Positions 37,469-50,269 of a stretch of 64,000 nt of DNA are shown here, piece after piece. A program made the translations under genes and the position numbers. Within the stretch, counting starts at the first letter, position 1. Every line of letters starts with the position of its first letter. The notes under the pieces are model-generated. The model was not told the DNA's origin. It saw nothing but the letters and a program-made list of their open reading frames with translations, and did no database searches. Location of the stretch: contig JAQGDQ010000004.1 of NCBI GenBank assembly GCA_030141605.1, forward strand, positions 682,001 through 746,000. Reading direction: 5' to 3'. Origin of the DNA: Tubiluchus corallicola (taxonomy: Eukaryota > Priapulida > Priapulimorpha > Priapulimorphida > Tubiluchidae).

Positions 37469-38724
37469 TGTAGTATGCTATAATTGTATTGCGCATGCGT
37501 CAGCTAGAGGCGGCCGGCCTTCCTCTCTCCACAGTGTTCAGTGTCTGACTGTCTGGTTCACGTTCTTGCGATGTTATGACATTCCGCTGTTGTTCCTGTT
37601 TTTTAACAACCTTTCACCCAAAATAAATTTATATCCACTCATTTAATGTGTTGAAACTTCTCCAACGACTTTTCTTTTTTCTTTTTTTATGACCGGTGTA
37701 ACATATCTGGGGTTCAGTACGTACCCCTTTTAGTCAGGATGTACAGTGTGTGAGTTGATAGAGAATAGCATGTGAACAGACTTTATCAAATGGTTTACAG
37801 CACTCTCCTTCCCAACAGACAGGTGTCTTGTGAGTGCGGCCAGCTCCATCCATCTACCTATTTACTCGTTCGTTTGTTAATAACTTTTGATTTCCGATTT
37901 ACAGTAGTAATACGGTCAATCACTTAAATGCAATAAATAGCGTATCAATTCGTGTTGCTTGTTTGGTTTCTTGTTTGGCTGTCTGTCTTTCTGATTGCTG
38001 ATTTGCTTCCTTGGATTCTTCGTTACTACTGGTTCGCTTACTTACTTAGCATAGCCGTCTGCCATTCAGAAAAGAAGATTTCGATTTGTGCCGTAGAGAA
38101 CAAAATTTTCCAGCATTTATAACTAATCCACCTATTTGCCCTAATTACTTATTATTCACTATAGGAGATTTACTGTTTGCTTGCTTGAGCAAAGTTTTTT
38201 TAGTAATTTACTCTATTTTAGCATGGTAGTTCATTTTGTCGGACAATGTGTCACCTAACTTTTTAATTAACACACGGTATCCAACATTTCAGACCAACCG
38301 CTTTCTTTTGCTTATTTTGAAACAACTACTAGCGGAATAATTATTTTTTTATTAAGTTCGTAAGTCTTTGATCAAAGCGACGTCGTCACGCAGTTGCAGG
38401 CCGCATTACAAAAATAGCAGTCACGTCTATAGTAAAATAACCGTGTATCAGCTTCAATCTACATAAAACTATGCAGACTAAAAGCTGTTATCGGTTCTGT
38501 GTAAGAAATCTACTCGTTTATGCTCCTAGGAAGGCAAGCCGTGAAAGTTCCGCCATGAGTTAAACAGGATTATATAAAAAGGCGAATTACAGGGCAAAAT
38601 GCCGTAAAACAAGAAAAACAAAATTCTTTGTAAAGTTTCACTAGAAGTGTTGCGCGCAGTCAAACTTGTGCCTAATGACTCACGACCCTAATAACGTTAT
38701 AGTTGTGTGATATGAAAAACGGAA

Positions 38725-38812
38725 GAGAAAGAAAGAATTGAATGAGTGAATGATCTAACGAACAAATAAATGAATAAACGAACGAACGAATGAGTAAATG
38801 AATGCATAAGTT
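38725..38812. repeat. Degenerate (GAAT)n/(CGAA)n tract
   Basis: GAATGAGTGAATGATC, GAACGAACGAATGAGTAAATGAATG and related units: a worn tetranucleotide microsatellite. Confidence 0.7.
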
Positions 38813-39082
38813 ATTCAACGAATATACAACAGTTATTACAGGTTTCGCACAAAAACTCGATGCAAAAATGCAATGCGTGCAAATGTAAGTGCACGATTCT
38901 TTTTTCACAAGCTTTAGTTTAAAATTTTCATACGCTACTATATAACAGTCTTAATTTTCGAGAATATAATTGTTTTTATTACAGCATTGCAAGCAATACG
39001 CTTCCATGAAACACTTGGTTTAGTTTTATCAGTTTATCTTTTAGAGTTTTTAAGCAGCTAAAAATTTAATCTCGTGTTTCAG

Positions 39083-39351
39083 GACTTCGCAGAACACGTG
39101 CAAGTCACTGTAACTAAAGCAGCAACAGAAGCAGGAAAAAGAAGCCACGCCAAAGTTGAATAAGCGGAAGGACTTCTTGCAGTATCTATGGATTTGTGCG
39201 TGTCTTGTGAACCTTCAGAGCTAAGTGCACAGGCGTGCTGATATTCTAAATGAGCTATTCCTCTCATTGGACACTATCGCATTGATTAATAATGCCTGTT
39301 TCAGTGAACTGTTTGGTGCTTTTTCTGTTGTGGATGTTCTTAACTCACCCG
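39083..39351 (+). CDS. CALCR-like: Calcitonin-receptor-like GPCR, exon A: 5'UTR and signal peptide
   Basis: Coding part 39292-39351, residues 1-20: MPVSVNCLVLFLLWMFLTHP, a typical signal peptide with hydrophobic core at residues 8-17; cleavage probably falls near residues 24-26, in the next exon. ATG at 39292 has A at -3 and an in-frame TGA nine bases upstream, so it is the first possible start in its frame. The donor CCCG/GTAAGC leaves phase 0, matching exon B. An acceptor CTCGTGTTTCAG ends at 39082, so about 209 nt of 5'UTR precede the ATG and a further untranslated exon lies upstream. It is joined to exon B because phase, signal-peptide logic and strand agree; no transcript was seen. Confidence 0.78.
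39188..39241 (+). promoter_or_regulatory. Upstream ORF 1 in the receptor 5'UTR (17 codons)
   Basis: ATGGATTTGTGC... ends in TGA at 39239-39241, before the main ATG. It could reduce receptor translation. Real only if exon A starts at 39083 as proposed. Confidence 0.4.
39250..39285 (+). promoter_or_regulatory. Upstream ORF 2 in the receptor 5'UTR (11 codons)
   Basis: ATGAGCTATTCC... ends in TGA at 39283-39285, seven bases before the receptor ATG, close enough to affect reinitiation. Confidence 0.4.
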
Positions 39352-39908
39352 GTAAGCCCTTTAACTAAGTTTCACACGCATTAGTATCATTTATAAACAT
39401 TAGCAGGTTAGTTAGGAGGTTGTTCTGGAAGCGTGACATCCTAATGAAGTGTCATTATGTACTAACGAACTCACTCTGGTCGCCGTGTATGCGTCCTCAA
39501 TTATAGTTTGTCGGAAAATAAACCACTCAAATGGCATCAATCAGTACTGAAGCCGGCTTATTACTGCCCGTTCACTAAATGTCAAAGCAATGTTGTGAGG
39601 TGTTACCGCTTAATTAAATCACTTTCAAGCAGCAAACCAATCAGATTTCAATGATAAATGTGTGATCACTGCCCAATACCATGTACTCTGTTATTTGAGT
39701 TTCAATTTAAAGAAATGACAGACTCGTGTAGAACAGTAGTTATTACAATGAAATTTATTTATCTATTCATTCATCTTTATTTTTACCTCAGTTAATTCAA
39801 AATTTAATTTGGATTCTTTTAGAGTTTAAAGAGTGGTACGGTAATTTTGGGCGATGTAAGGGTTTATATGTATGTAGTCCCTTTAATTGTATGTATTGTC
39901 AATAAATT

Positions 39909-40084
<176 letters not shown>

Positions 40085-43000
40085 GAAAACCAGAAAATTT
40101 ATGTCGAAACTTCGAGGGACATAGTTACCCGTGCTAGGGCTGTAAACTTCTTTTCGGAGATCTTTCTATTCTGGTGTAAAGCTGAAAAATAACGTTTCAT
40201 TAAGGGGCAATTTGTTCTGCACAAAACGATGCTCATTGAGTATTTCGTCTACTGTGGTCTTGTTTTACTAATTCTTCTGATTATTATCCGTGATACAAAT
40301 TAGATCGAAAAATAGGTATGCATAAAAGCGCGCCTATATCAGCAAAAATGAAAAAACAGCAACATTAACGTAATCGAGTTTCTTTTAAATGCACCGATGT
40401 TACTGCTGCAATCGAATGTGCATTACATCTACTGGGACTTGGGCAGGCAGAATTCTAGTAATAAAGAAACCTGCCCCCAAGACAGGTAAACACAGCAGCT
40501 AGTCCAGCAAACATTAGTCGCTGCTTCACTATAGTGGCTTGTAATCACTGTTTTGGTTTCATTATAACATTGTAACAATTAGATCTATTACCGTTGCCAC
40601 AGCATTCAATATGGTATAGGTCTGCATCAATTACACTTAATTTCATAAAGTAGTCATTTCTAAAGACAGACAGATGCTGTTACATAGATCTAAAACTTGT
40701 TTTTTGTCATCCTTATAATTATTTAGCAGAATTGCGTTATTTTTGTCCTTCTTGCTTCTGTAATAGTCGGTAAACTAATTTGGCACATGATACTTTCACG
40801 GAAGCCGCAAAGCGAAAAGCCAAATTGCCAATATAAACATTTTATTGAATAGCTAATATGTGGACGGGTATTCGTTTCCTGCATCATTAACTAATAAATT
40901 TGTTTAATCATGTAATACTAATGCTGCGCAGAACCCACCACTTTATTCATTAAAGATGGTTACTCTTTTCAATTACTTTGTAGTTAGGAAAGCGATGCCT
41001 TCAAAGACATGCACGTACAGGAATTATTTGTTTTCCGTAATGAGTTTTGCAATAATGAGTTTTGTATTGGCATTGATATATCCTATAACGAAGTCAGACG
41101 TTTGCAGAATGTTTATACGAATAAAAACTGTTCACTAATGCTGTTTTTCCAGAAGGTTAAATCCAGCATGTCATTTCAGTATACTATTCTGTCATACAAA
41201 TTTCGTCATAATTTTTTCTTCTCTTTTAGTTACATAAATTATTTTAAGTAAACTATGAATGTCGCTCCAGCATGCAAACTCGTAAATTCTACATGTAATT
41301 CTTTTGGTTGTTTACATTTTTACTTGTATCTCTTTTTAAGGTGATTTACATGCATGACATTTGTTTGTCTACGTGGAAGAATCCACATACTTACACAAGG
41401 TCAATTAGAAGCCATTTCAAGACTTGTTCGCGGTCTGGACTATTTTGTTTAAATCCAGACAAGTTGTCTGTAATAACAATCCCAACACTTTTACTCTGAA
41501 GTTTGGCTTGTTCTAGATACTGTAATGATGATTCTTTCGTCACAAGAACTACTTCGACGTGTCAAAGTGTTCTGTAATCAGTGTGTTATTTTTAGTGGCA
41601 AGAGTCTTGAACGACAGATGTTTGGTATTACAAATAATGAACTCTCCCTAAACTCGACAAGAGGCATGAGCACTGATTTTTAGTTTCAAACAGGAAGTTT
41701 AGTATCACACTTTCCCCGTCTAATTTTTTTCCTTCTCGAAGGCATGTGCACAGTGGAAGGGCGTTGGTGGGAATGAACTAAGTTACTAAAAAGATGAAAA
41801 AGCAATTGGTTTATGAATGATGCAGTCAAGTAAAATTTTGCATATATAATTTTAAAAGAAATACTTTTAATCCGTAAGTAAATTTACATGAGTTAAGCCA
41901 TACCTGTACGATTAGGCAAAGTTATTCAGGAAATCATTTCAATCGCACGTCCACATTTACTTTAGGCAAGCAGGTTACCATGCGTGTACTTGCACCTTCA
42001 GATCAGGTAAGTCAATCGTCCTTAAACATTTTTTATTCAGAATGTCACTAGCTTAAACGTTGAAAAATCTTTTTAACTGGTCTTCGAATGTGTCACACAG
42101 TCACCAAAAGATATAAGACTTCAAATTGTTTTTGAAGACGAACAGTTTATGTTATCTATGGCGCTGTTATTAAATTCCATATTCACCACCTGGTGAACAA
42201 GATATTTAATTTCCGGGTTAGCCATTCAGACGTAATTTTTCCGCTTACAGGCTCTCATTTGCTGCAGCTTTACTTTTATTGTTTTATATAGTCTATTTCC
42301 ATATCAAAATTGCAAACAGCGACACAACGCCACAGACAACGACAAAAGAAAAACACATTTTTACACCCACGGTTGATTCACAATGGTATCAGAGCTGCCT
42401 CTTTGTTCGGAGATTTAAAATATTCAGAAATTTCTCGTTTCAAAGTGGAGGCGGAAAAGATCTGTAACACTACTATTTGGGCTAAGTTGGTAACAATAAT
42501 TGATACAAGGTGCAACCGCAGAAACAATTGCAGAAGCAGCAACATGTGGCCGGAAACAATCTCAAGCACCGGGCGTAAACTATTTTCCGCTAACTCCATT
42601 TTCCCTACATCTTCAAAGTTTATTGTCGTACTCTAAAGCGCTTTTAAAGCATTTTACATTTTCTGCTAAAGTGCTGTTTCTAAATTGTAAAACTAACATG
42701 CTATGCACGCAAAACAACCATTTTTACCACATACCCTCTTTTCATCCGGAAAACGCCAAATTCGTTGTACTGCTAAACAACGTTGTGTTGTACTGCAACT
42801 GATTTATCCTTTCAAATTTCTGACAAAGCTCTCTGGGGTACGTATAGATTGCGTAAGAACAACAAAGATTTTTCGAAATTACGGTATGAAACAAGAGTTA
42901 TTATCCACTGAGGATTTTGTAGGGAAATAAAATATTCTGTATTTCTATTTTCTACCACTGAATCTATTTCAAATTAGGAATACTACTTTTTATGTACGCG

Positions 43001-43728
43001 TGTAATTTTTGACCAACCTATAAACACAGCTTTAGATTACTACATATTATTAATATATTTGTAAATATATTTTATTGTAAATTGCAATGCTTCTAAATTA
43101 CGTAAAGAATGAAGTTCATTTCTTGGTTCTGCATCCGATTAATACTCTGATAGATTTTCAGATTTAGTTAATTGCAGTTGAGTTTATCTAGTTGCCAAGT
43201 AACCGTGATTCAAGTTTGCCTACTTTTTAGCTGTCAAACTAGCCTCTCCCCACAGGTGCTGCAGTCTAGTCTTGGGTGTTAACACCAGTTTAGCAGTATA
43301 GCTACTTGCAGAAAGGCGTTTTTGATTAAATTTCAAAATTTGCTTTAAGGATTATCGATGGCAATCTGAAACGGCTATATGTTATCTATTATTTGATCTG
43401 TATAGAGTCCATAGTTATAGCTTTTAGCGGATATTCAACGAATTTATTAGTACACGATCACTATTTTCCAAGATAGTTTAAAAGACATCTACCAAAATGT
43501 CCTCCAAGATATGTTCAAAATGACTAATAATTAGTATTCAACCTAGAAATGTGGTTTTGGCATCTTATACCAAATTTAGAAAATATGATAAAAATATCGT
43601 TTGCTACATCGTGTCTTTTTCAAACTTCAAATCATTTTCAAGACGTCTGCCAGAAGTTCAAAGTAGTCATGTCTCACTTAGTATTCAGCCCGCTGATTGT
43701 TATTAGTCATGCGTTTCGTACCTCTGTT

Positions 43729-43843
43729 TTGGAGAAAGAATCCAATGGAAGTGCTTAAATTACTGATTATTAAATAAAAAAATCACTTGGAGAAAGAATC
43801 CAATGGAAGTGCTTAAATTACTGATTATTAAATAAATAATCAC
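43729..43843. repeat. 58-bp direct repeat, two copies
   Basis: TTGGAGAAAGAATCCAATGG... to AATCAC occurs at 43729-43786 and again at 43787-43843, nearly identical (AAAAAAATCAC against AATAATCAC at the end). A recent local duplication. Confidence 0.92.
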
Positions 43844-44284
43844 TGGATTTTTGATCAATTATTTGTAGCTTAATCAGCTGCTACACTTGCTGAATTCTCT
43901 GCTGCTACTTTAATTTTCTATACGAATTCCAAAGAAGAAAGAATTTGTTAGGTCACAGATGTATATGCAATCCAATGGTTTCAGTTTAATTTTTCACCTG
44001 TGTCTTTAGTGGCTATTACAAAAATGGTCCATTAAATTCAACTCATCTAAGAAACACTCATCACTTTCCTACTTTCCTTTCCTCAACAGATTTATTACAG
44101 AAACAGACTAGTTGTCAGAAAAAATGGAGGAATAGTTTCTGTCACGAGACTGATCCACGTAATTTCATTCGTAAGCTTTTGTGCCTTATCTGACACTTCC
44201 TAATTTATTTTTGGTAGAAGATTTTAATTCAATTCGTTCTTGTTGTCCTTGTTCTTGTGGTTCTTCATGTTGGGGAGATGACAT

Positions 44285-44860
44285 TTTGAAAAAAAGCCCA
44301 AGGCTCCATGAATTTGCAATGGATTGATTGTCGCGAAACTTCACTCAAATGTACTAGATCGATTTCTGTATCGAACTGATTGAATATGATTTGCGATGCA
44401 CCATTCTGAATTCAAGATGGCGACGAATAACGAAATAACGCAATTTTTGAGAAAAAAGTCTGAAAAAAGCCTAAGGCTTCGTCATTTCGCAACGGGTCGT
44501 CATGAAACTTTACAGAAACGTACTAGAGTGAATTCCACTGTGGAATTGGATTTCTGATCCGCCATTTTAAATTCGTTTTTAAAAAAGCGTAAGGCTCCGC
44601 TAATTCACATGATCACGAAATATTGTCATGAAACGTTAAAGGATTATACTAGAACAAATCCAGCATCGATTGATGGAGCTGGATTTTCGACCCACTACTT
44701 TGAATTCAAGCAATTCGATAACGTCGCAACTGATCGTCATGAAACTTTGTAGAAATATACTACAACAAATTCTGCATTGATTTGGGTTTGGCTTGAACTG
44801 AATTGAGTTTTCGATTTGCTATCTTAAGTTCAAGATAGCGACATTGACGTCATTTACTAA
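44285..44860. repeat. Diverged tandem repeat, about four units of 115-170 bp
   Basis: Each unit has an AAAAAAGC(C/G)(C/T)AAGGCT(C/T)C block (about 44293, 44464, 44580; lost in unit 4), then GTCATGAAAC(T/G)TT, TACTAGA, a GATTG-TTTT-GA stretch, and CCATTTTGAATTCAAG-like ends (GAATTCAAGATGGCGACG, AAATTCG, GAATTCAAGCAATTCG, AAGTTCAAGATAGCGACA). Old satellite-like array inside intron A. Confidence 0.75.
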
Positions 44861-45454
44861 TCGACGATCTTGGGTTCTGTGAGTCTCTGAGTGCTTCAGT
44901 GACATGGTGATCTTGCCTTTGAATTTCGTAATGAAAACATCAGAAAAAAACATTTAAAGTGCAGCATGCTGAAATTGACAATGCGTCTTTTTTCTATTTT
45001 CCGCTTTCTATTTTCTGCTTTTTTCACTTAAGAGTGATACATAGTGTTGCACTGAAATGCGATGTTTCCTTATATTAAGATATTCTATCATCACCACATT
45101 TATTTTCAGAGTGTCTGTCAAACACATTTACACATTTAGTAAACACCGTGTTCCTAACAGTGTAGCTCGTGTGTTTCCATTTGTGTAGAACTGTACTCAT
45201 TATACATGTACTGCATTATTCTGATGATTACCATCTGAAATATCAATTATGTAAGACATGGCTTATACCTCATTTATGATAAGTACAAATACAACCCTGT
45301 AGTTATTGGTTGGTCTGTCGCAGGTGTTTGGTTGGGCTATGATTTGTCTGTGGTTGACTGCAATTAATTCCCACAGGGGTTTGAGACGATAAGGACGTAA
45401 GCCTTTAAATACAATTACAGTAGACCCAAGCATTTGAGTCAGTAACAATACTGT

Positions 45455-45550
45455 TGTTATCGCTGTTTTTGTCATTGTCTCGTCATTATCATCGCTGTTG
45501 TCATCGACTTCATTGTCGTCATAACCATCTGTATCATCATCATTAAATGA
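45455..45550. repeat. Degenerate (ATC/GTC)n tract
   Basis: Repeated CATCATC, GTCATC and GTTGTCATCG units: a worn trinucleotide array that produces an Asp/Asn-rich minus-strand frame. Confidence 0.5.
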
Positions 45551-46322
45551 TGACACATCACGAACTCTTTAAACACTTAAATTTTATTTTCCAGAAAATG
45601 TGTGTTATATTTGTAATTAATATAGAGAATTTTTATTGCTATGCTTATCTACAGTGCACACTAGTGGCGTGTAGTCAGGAGGAATTTTATCAGATTAAGC
45701 TTATTTAAAGTTCTGCAAGTATTTGAAAGCTGAAAATATTTAAGAACGAACACCCGCTGAATAATCCAGCAAAACAACAAACGAACTTTCTTATTTTAGC
45801 AGCTTTGAGGAACCGTGTGTGTCTGATGATGCTGTCTTGGATTCAGCACAACTTATTTTTTGTCATTGCTCGCAAAGTTATCAATGGTTTTTATTTTGGT
45901 AAGCAACTACTGTCAATGTAAGTTTTATTTTTTGCCGCCAGTTGAAGACGTTGGCAGGCGACAATCAACAATCACGCAACAAAAATTGGAATCCTATTAC
46001 TCCTGTCAAAGCGCGTTCTTATAGCCTATAGCTTCGTTAATGAGTAATTGATACCTGCAGAAGACAGTCTATACATTTCTGCCATCCTTTTTCAATAGAT
46101 GCTTGTCAGTTACGAGGATTAATTATCAAAATGTGATTTAAACCATCATAACGTACTTGAAAAGCTACTGTAGTAATATATCAAGAAAACAGAAGAGCTG
46201 TACGATAGTTACCTTTGGAAAAAGAAACGTGATCAAGAACACATTATCAATGACATAAATTAGCTTAATTATTCGCAGAACGGCTTTTGTCCAGGCACAG
46301 TAGAAGCTTACGATAAAGTCAT

Positions 46323-46334
46323 GGGGGGGGGGGG
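46323..46334. repeat. 12-nt poly-G run
   Basis: Twelve consecutive G on the + strand, exceptional in this AT-rich region and prone to sequencing error. Confidence 0.85.
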
Positions 46335-47059
46335 CTATATTAGTAACAAAACGTCGCAGTTTTTAAATTTTCAGATAAAGCACCTAACATGGGAAGATTA
46401 GCAATATCTGCGTTTTATTCTAGAAGTGGGGTTTTACTATGGAAACGCTATTAAGTATAAAATTAACAAACAATCTAATGGACCAGCGCACAATCACGTG
46501 CAATTCTATTGTGTAACTCGGAAGCGTTTGTTTAGCTTGTATGTTAAATTTGACATATGTTTTGCTTTTTATCCGCGAGTGCTAGCAATACGCACATTTT
46601 TTAATTTTATTGTATTAGGCATCCAGTTTTCCACTTTTAATTCATTTTAACTCGCAAATGCAGAGAGCTAGAGTCACAAAATATGCCAGAGGTAAAGGCG
46701 TTGAAAGTGGTGTGCTGAACGGTGCCTCGGTTAAAGGGTTCAAGACTGGATATCAGTCAATTTTTTGATTGCCATTCAACTCTTCATAGAGTTTTAGTTA
46801 AATGCAATTATTTTTCGTAAATATTTAGGTAATGTGGGGTAGATGTGCACTCGGCCTTTTAAAAGCTTGGGTTCTTTGAAGGACGGTGATAAGATCTAAA
46901 ATGCGTAATATTGAATAACTGAAACTATAGTACCTAGGATCGCGAAACCTGAAGGGTAGTTACCTTAGCTTGAATTACTTAAGGTCATGGACAGGAGCCA
47001 AAATGTAAAATAGAGCAAACTGCTTTTTCACACGAGTAAACTGAATTGGACCAGGCATA

Positions 47060-47205
47060 GTGTTACCAAACGGTATAGTCTAGTGGTAAAGCGTGTGCTT
47101 ACCCGTCGGGGAGGTAGTGAATTCGATACCGTGGCTGGGTCACACCTAAAACTTTAAAAATGGACCTACTGTTACCCTGATGACGAGTGGCATTTAGGTG
47201 AAAAG
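47060..47205 (+). mobile_element. tRNA-derived SINE
   Basis: TAGTCTAGTGGTAAAGCGTG at about 47079 is an excellent tRNA A-box region, and GTGAATTCGATACC at about 47118 a B box about 30 nt later. A body follows with GGGTCACACCTAAAACTTTA and GTTACCCTGATGACGAGTGGC. The TCACACCTAA-ACTTTAAAAATGG core resembles bodies I associate with tRNA SINEs in many invertebrates; this rests on memory and was not checked. Confidence 0.75.
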
Positions 47206-49507
47206 TGGAGTAATAATTACTGAACAAGCTTTGTTATGAGATTAGAATTGTTATTTACAGTCGGCAAAAAACTCTTTGAGCTTATGTTACTTGTTAATCG
47301 AAAAGTCGATTTTAAATAAAGCTTATTAATATAGTCATGTGATAATCAGTCAAAATAATTAGTCGCAAGCACCATGTACTTGAGCGTAATCATCTTTAGG
47401 TATAGATGTGACTTAACCACACTAGCTGGGCATAATCAAATATAAACTCAGCCACACGGGCGGATTTTGACCTGAATTCAGTCAGTCTTGTTCTAATATC
47501 CTAAAGAGCACAGCTAACTTTAGTGCATAGTTTTTTAAACATCAATCACTTTGTCTTTTTAAATTTATCATCAGTAGATTATTACTAGCAAGTTAAGCAA
47601 ACAACAATTAAAATTGAATAAAAAATTAATATTTATGCTTTAGTTACCGCAATTTACTGTTTTTAAAGGTGCAAGTTTATTCTGGATTGTATTCAAATAC
47701 ACGGAAGGCCTGGATTCGGTACCAGAGGAAAGCAGCATTTTTTTGCCTTCCTATTTTATTTTCACTTACACGCACTTCACATAATATTCATAGCTGTATT
47801 TTGTGCGCTCACAAGCTTATTTTGGAGTAATTTTTCTTAATAAGTAATTAAAAAAAGAAACCGCAATCGGGAGATGGGGTAACTAACAAGAAAGGCTTGT
47901 GCTACCAGTGGTACTATAAGTATGATAGGTGTTCTTCGGCTTACAAAAGAAATTTATCGTACAATTATTATAATTTATAATTGTCTCTCGTACTTTTTTC
48001 ACGCAAATAAAAACATCCTAGAAGAGTAAGGACTGTTGGCCGAAACTAGCCAACTTACCTGTCTTTTATCTTTCCAGCTTCCTAGTTATCAGAGCATATG
48101 AATTCCTTAAAAGTTAATTTTTTGCTTGGTCATATATGAAATGAGAAGATGACAAGTGTATCTAGTGACACTGAGAGTCAATCAAGGCATTTGTTGTACA
48201 GGTGCAACAGCGAAAATTGTCGTCTGGGAAAAGACTTTTCAATTTATATCAGCACTTAAGCGCTAACACTAACGTATTTTTATAGATTAAAAAAGTACCA
48301 GCTTTTGTTAATTATTTGTGAATAACTGTGATTTCTTTGAATACCTTGTATAAAAATACCTGCTTAACATCTGGTTAACAAGTGAGAAATTCGCTTAACA
48401 AGGTACCAAGATACGAGGTTACGTGGAGTTGTAATTTACACAACCGTAGAATGATTTTTCTACATAGAATTTTTATGGCTTTAATAATATTTTTGTTATT
48501 TGTAAGTTTGTGCGGCTGAGCGATGATCACATATATTTCATATATCTCCAATGATTATACTTGTACTAACGTTTCTCATTAGTCTGCAACAAGATCGATT
48601 CTTGAAACGTAATCCCCGTGTGGATTTTTTGAAATTTGCAGCAGATTTTAGCGAACATTATTTAGTTTCTTGCAAAAACCTAAATGAAAACATTCCGAAT
48701 ACATAAATTAAATTTGGCAACTTCCCTTCGATGTCTTCTGCAGCTTGCTTAAGAATTCGGAATATTTTTGAAGTTGCCATGAATTCAGTAGGGCAGGTGG
48801 TCTTTTACTTGCAACGCGATGTACTGCAACGTCGATGTAATGGTCCACGGTTCGAAATAGAGCATTTGTTACAGTTGCATTTGTCAGTGATGCGGTCCCA
48901 TTGCATGAAAGTTTGCTTTATTCCGAGAGGGCAAAATGAATGGGACTGGGCGGAGAGAAGAGATAGTTTGCTCAGTGGGGCGATATATTTTTTCCCTGAT
49001 AGTTCCTGTTCCCTATGCCAAAACCAATCCGCCTCTTTCTTTATTACCATTTCAATACTTAGAATACAAGTAATGACACAAAATGCCTGAAAATGACTTC
49101 ACTTCACAGTAACATTCTACAAAATACAGCACAGCACGATACAACACAACATCATTCACATGAGCTCTGAAATAGCACTCCAGTTTTGCTGAGGATGGAT
49201 ACTTATTCGTGAGAGTGATTTTCAGGGTATTCAGGAGTATACTAGGACAGGCTGTCTTCTGGGGATAACACAGCAGTTTAAGACATTCCAAGTTAATGCT
49301 ATAACCTAATGTATAGTGTTATAGTTTGTTGATTAAACTTACAAATATTATAATATATATTAAACAATAATACTGACAAATAATGAACAAATCAGTCTTG
49401 CACAATTCTTTTTTAGACAAAAACTAGCATATTGAATACAGATTGCTATACAATTTCAATAAATATACGGCTAATTTATAAATCTGAGCTTGTAATTTAC
49501 TTTTCAG

Positions 49508-49661
49508 GTTTTCACGGCAGGTTCTACTAACGCAGATTCTGAAAGCGATGGGACAATGAATGCTAGTGATTTAGCAGCGCAATCTAACATCACTATTCAT
49601 ATAGAAAACGCTGAACGCGAATGTTTCCTAAAGGTGCTATCTAAACCGTATCCTAACGATG
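49508..49661 (+). CDS. CALCR-like: Calcitonin-receptor-like GPCR, exon B: N-terminal extracellular segment
   Basis: Residues 21-71 plus the first base of codon 72. Acceptor TTACTTTTCAG/G, donor GATG/GTAAGC; phase 0 in, phase 1 out. It begins VFTAGSTNADSESDG, the end of the signal peptide and start of the mature protein. It carries sequons N38-A-S and N47-I-T, and ends NAERECFLKVLSKPYPND, with Cys59, the first of the six conserved cysteines of the hormone-receptor domain, after a helix as in calcitonin receptors. The next residues, from exon C, give G-K-V-Y-C. An internal ATG at residue 37 could mislead gene finders into a signal-less start. Confidence 0.9.
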
Positions 49662-49984
49662 GTAAGCTTAAAAACGATAATCACAACGGCACATTTTCTT
49701 GCAACTTATATCTGTGTTTATCCTGTTTGTAGCAAAACAAACCAATAACACTAATAACATTTGAAACTTCAGTGTCATGGCATATTATTTGATTGCATGC
49801 TTTCTTATATATTGATAGATGTTCCGCGTAAGAACGTCACGAAATGTTGGAAAACTCTGTAATGGACTAACATGCCATGTGGATATCCAGGGCAAGTGGT
49901 TTGCAGGGCACTAAGATCTTTAAGACCCTCGTGCGCACTCCCGTTATTGTGCTACTGTCACGCTCACCATGTCTGTCAACTTTT

Positions 49985-50190
49985 AAGTCCGGCATACTGC
50001 CAAACCCACCAACTGACACTGTGCCAAGTCTGCCAAACTGCCAAGCCCCTCAAAGTGCCAAATTCACCCCTACTGCCAAAATACCGAAATGCCAAGGCTG
50101 CCATACTATCAAACCTGCCAAAGTGCCAACTGTCAAATTCACCTCTTTGCCAAACCTGCCAACGTGCCAAATCCACATGACAAACCTTTG
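49985..50190. repeat. Cluster of about 16 TGCCAA-type motifs
   Basis: TGCCAAAC, TGCCAAGT, TGCCAAAT and near variants recur every 8-20 bp on the + strand in a C-rich, G-poor stretch. It is either an eroded short tandem repeat or a dense set of NF-I half sites (TTGGC/GCCAA). It lies about 330 bp after exon B. Confidence 0.55.
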
Positions 50191-50269
50191 AAGTGGACTT
50201 TGGGTAAAACTCATAATTAGAAGTATGTACAATAATAATATGTAAACTTGTTTGCCAACTCTATCATTA

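Noticed and set aside
48731-49090. 119-codon + frame just upstream of receptor exon B
   Set aside because: No family resemblance. Exons A and B already join in phase without it, and an antisense frame of similar length overlaps it.
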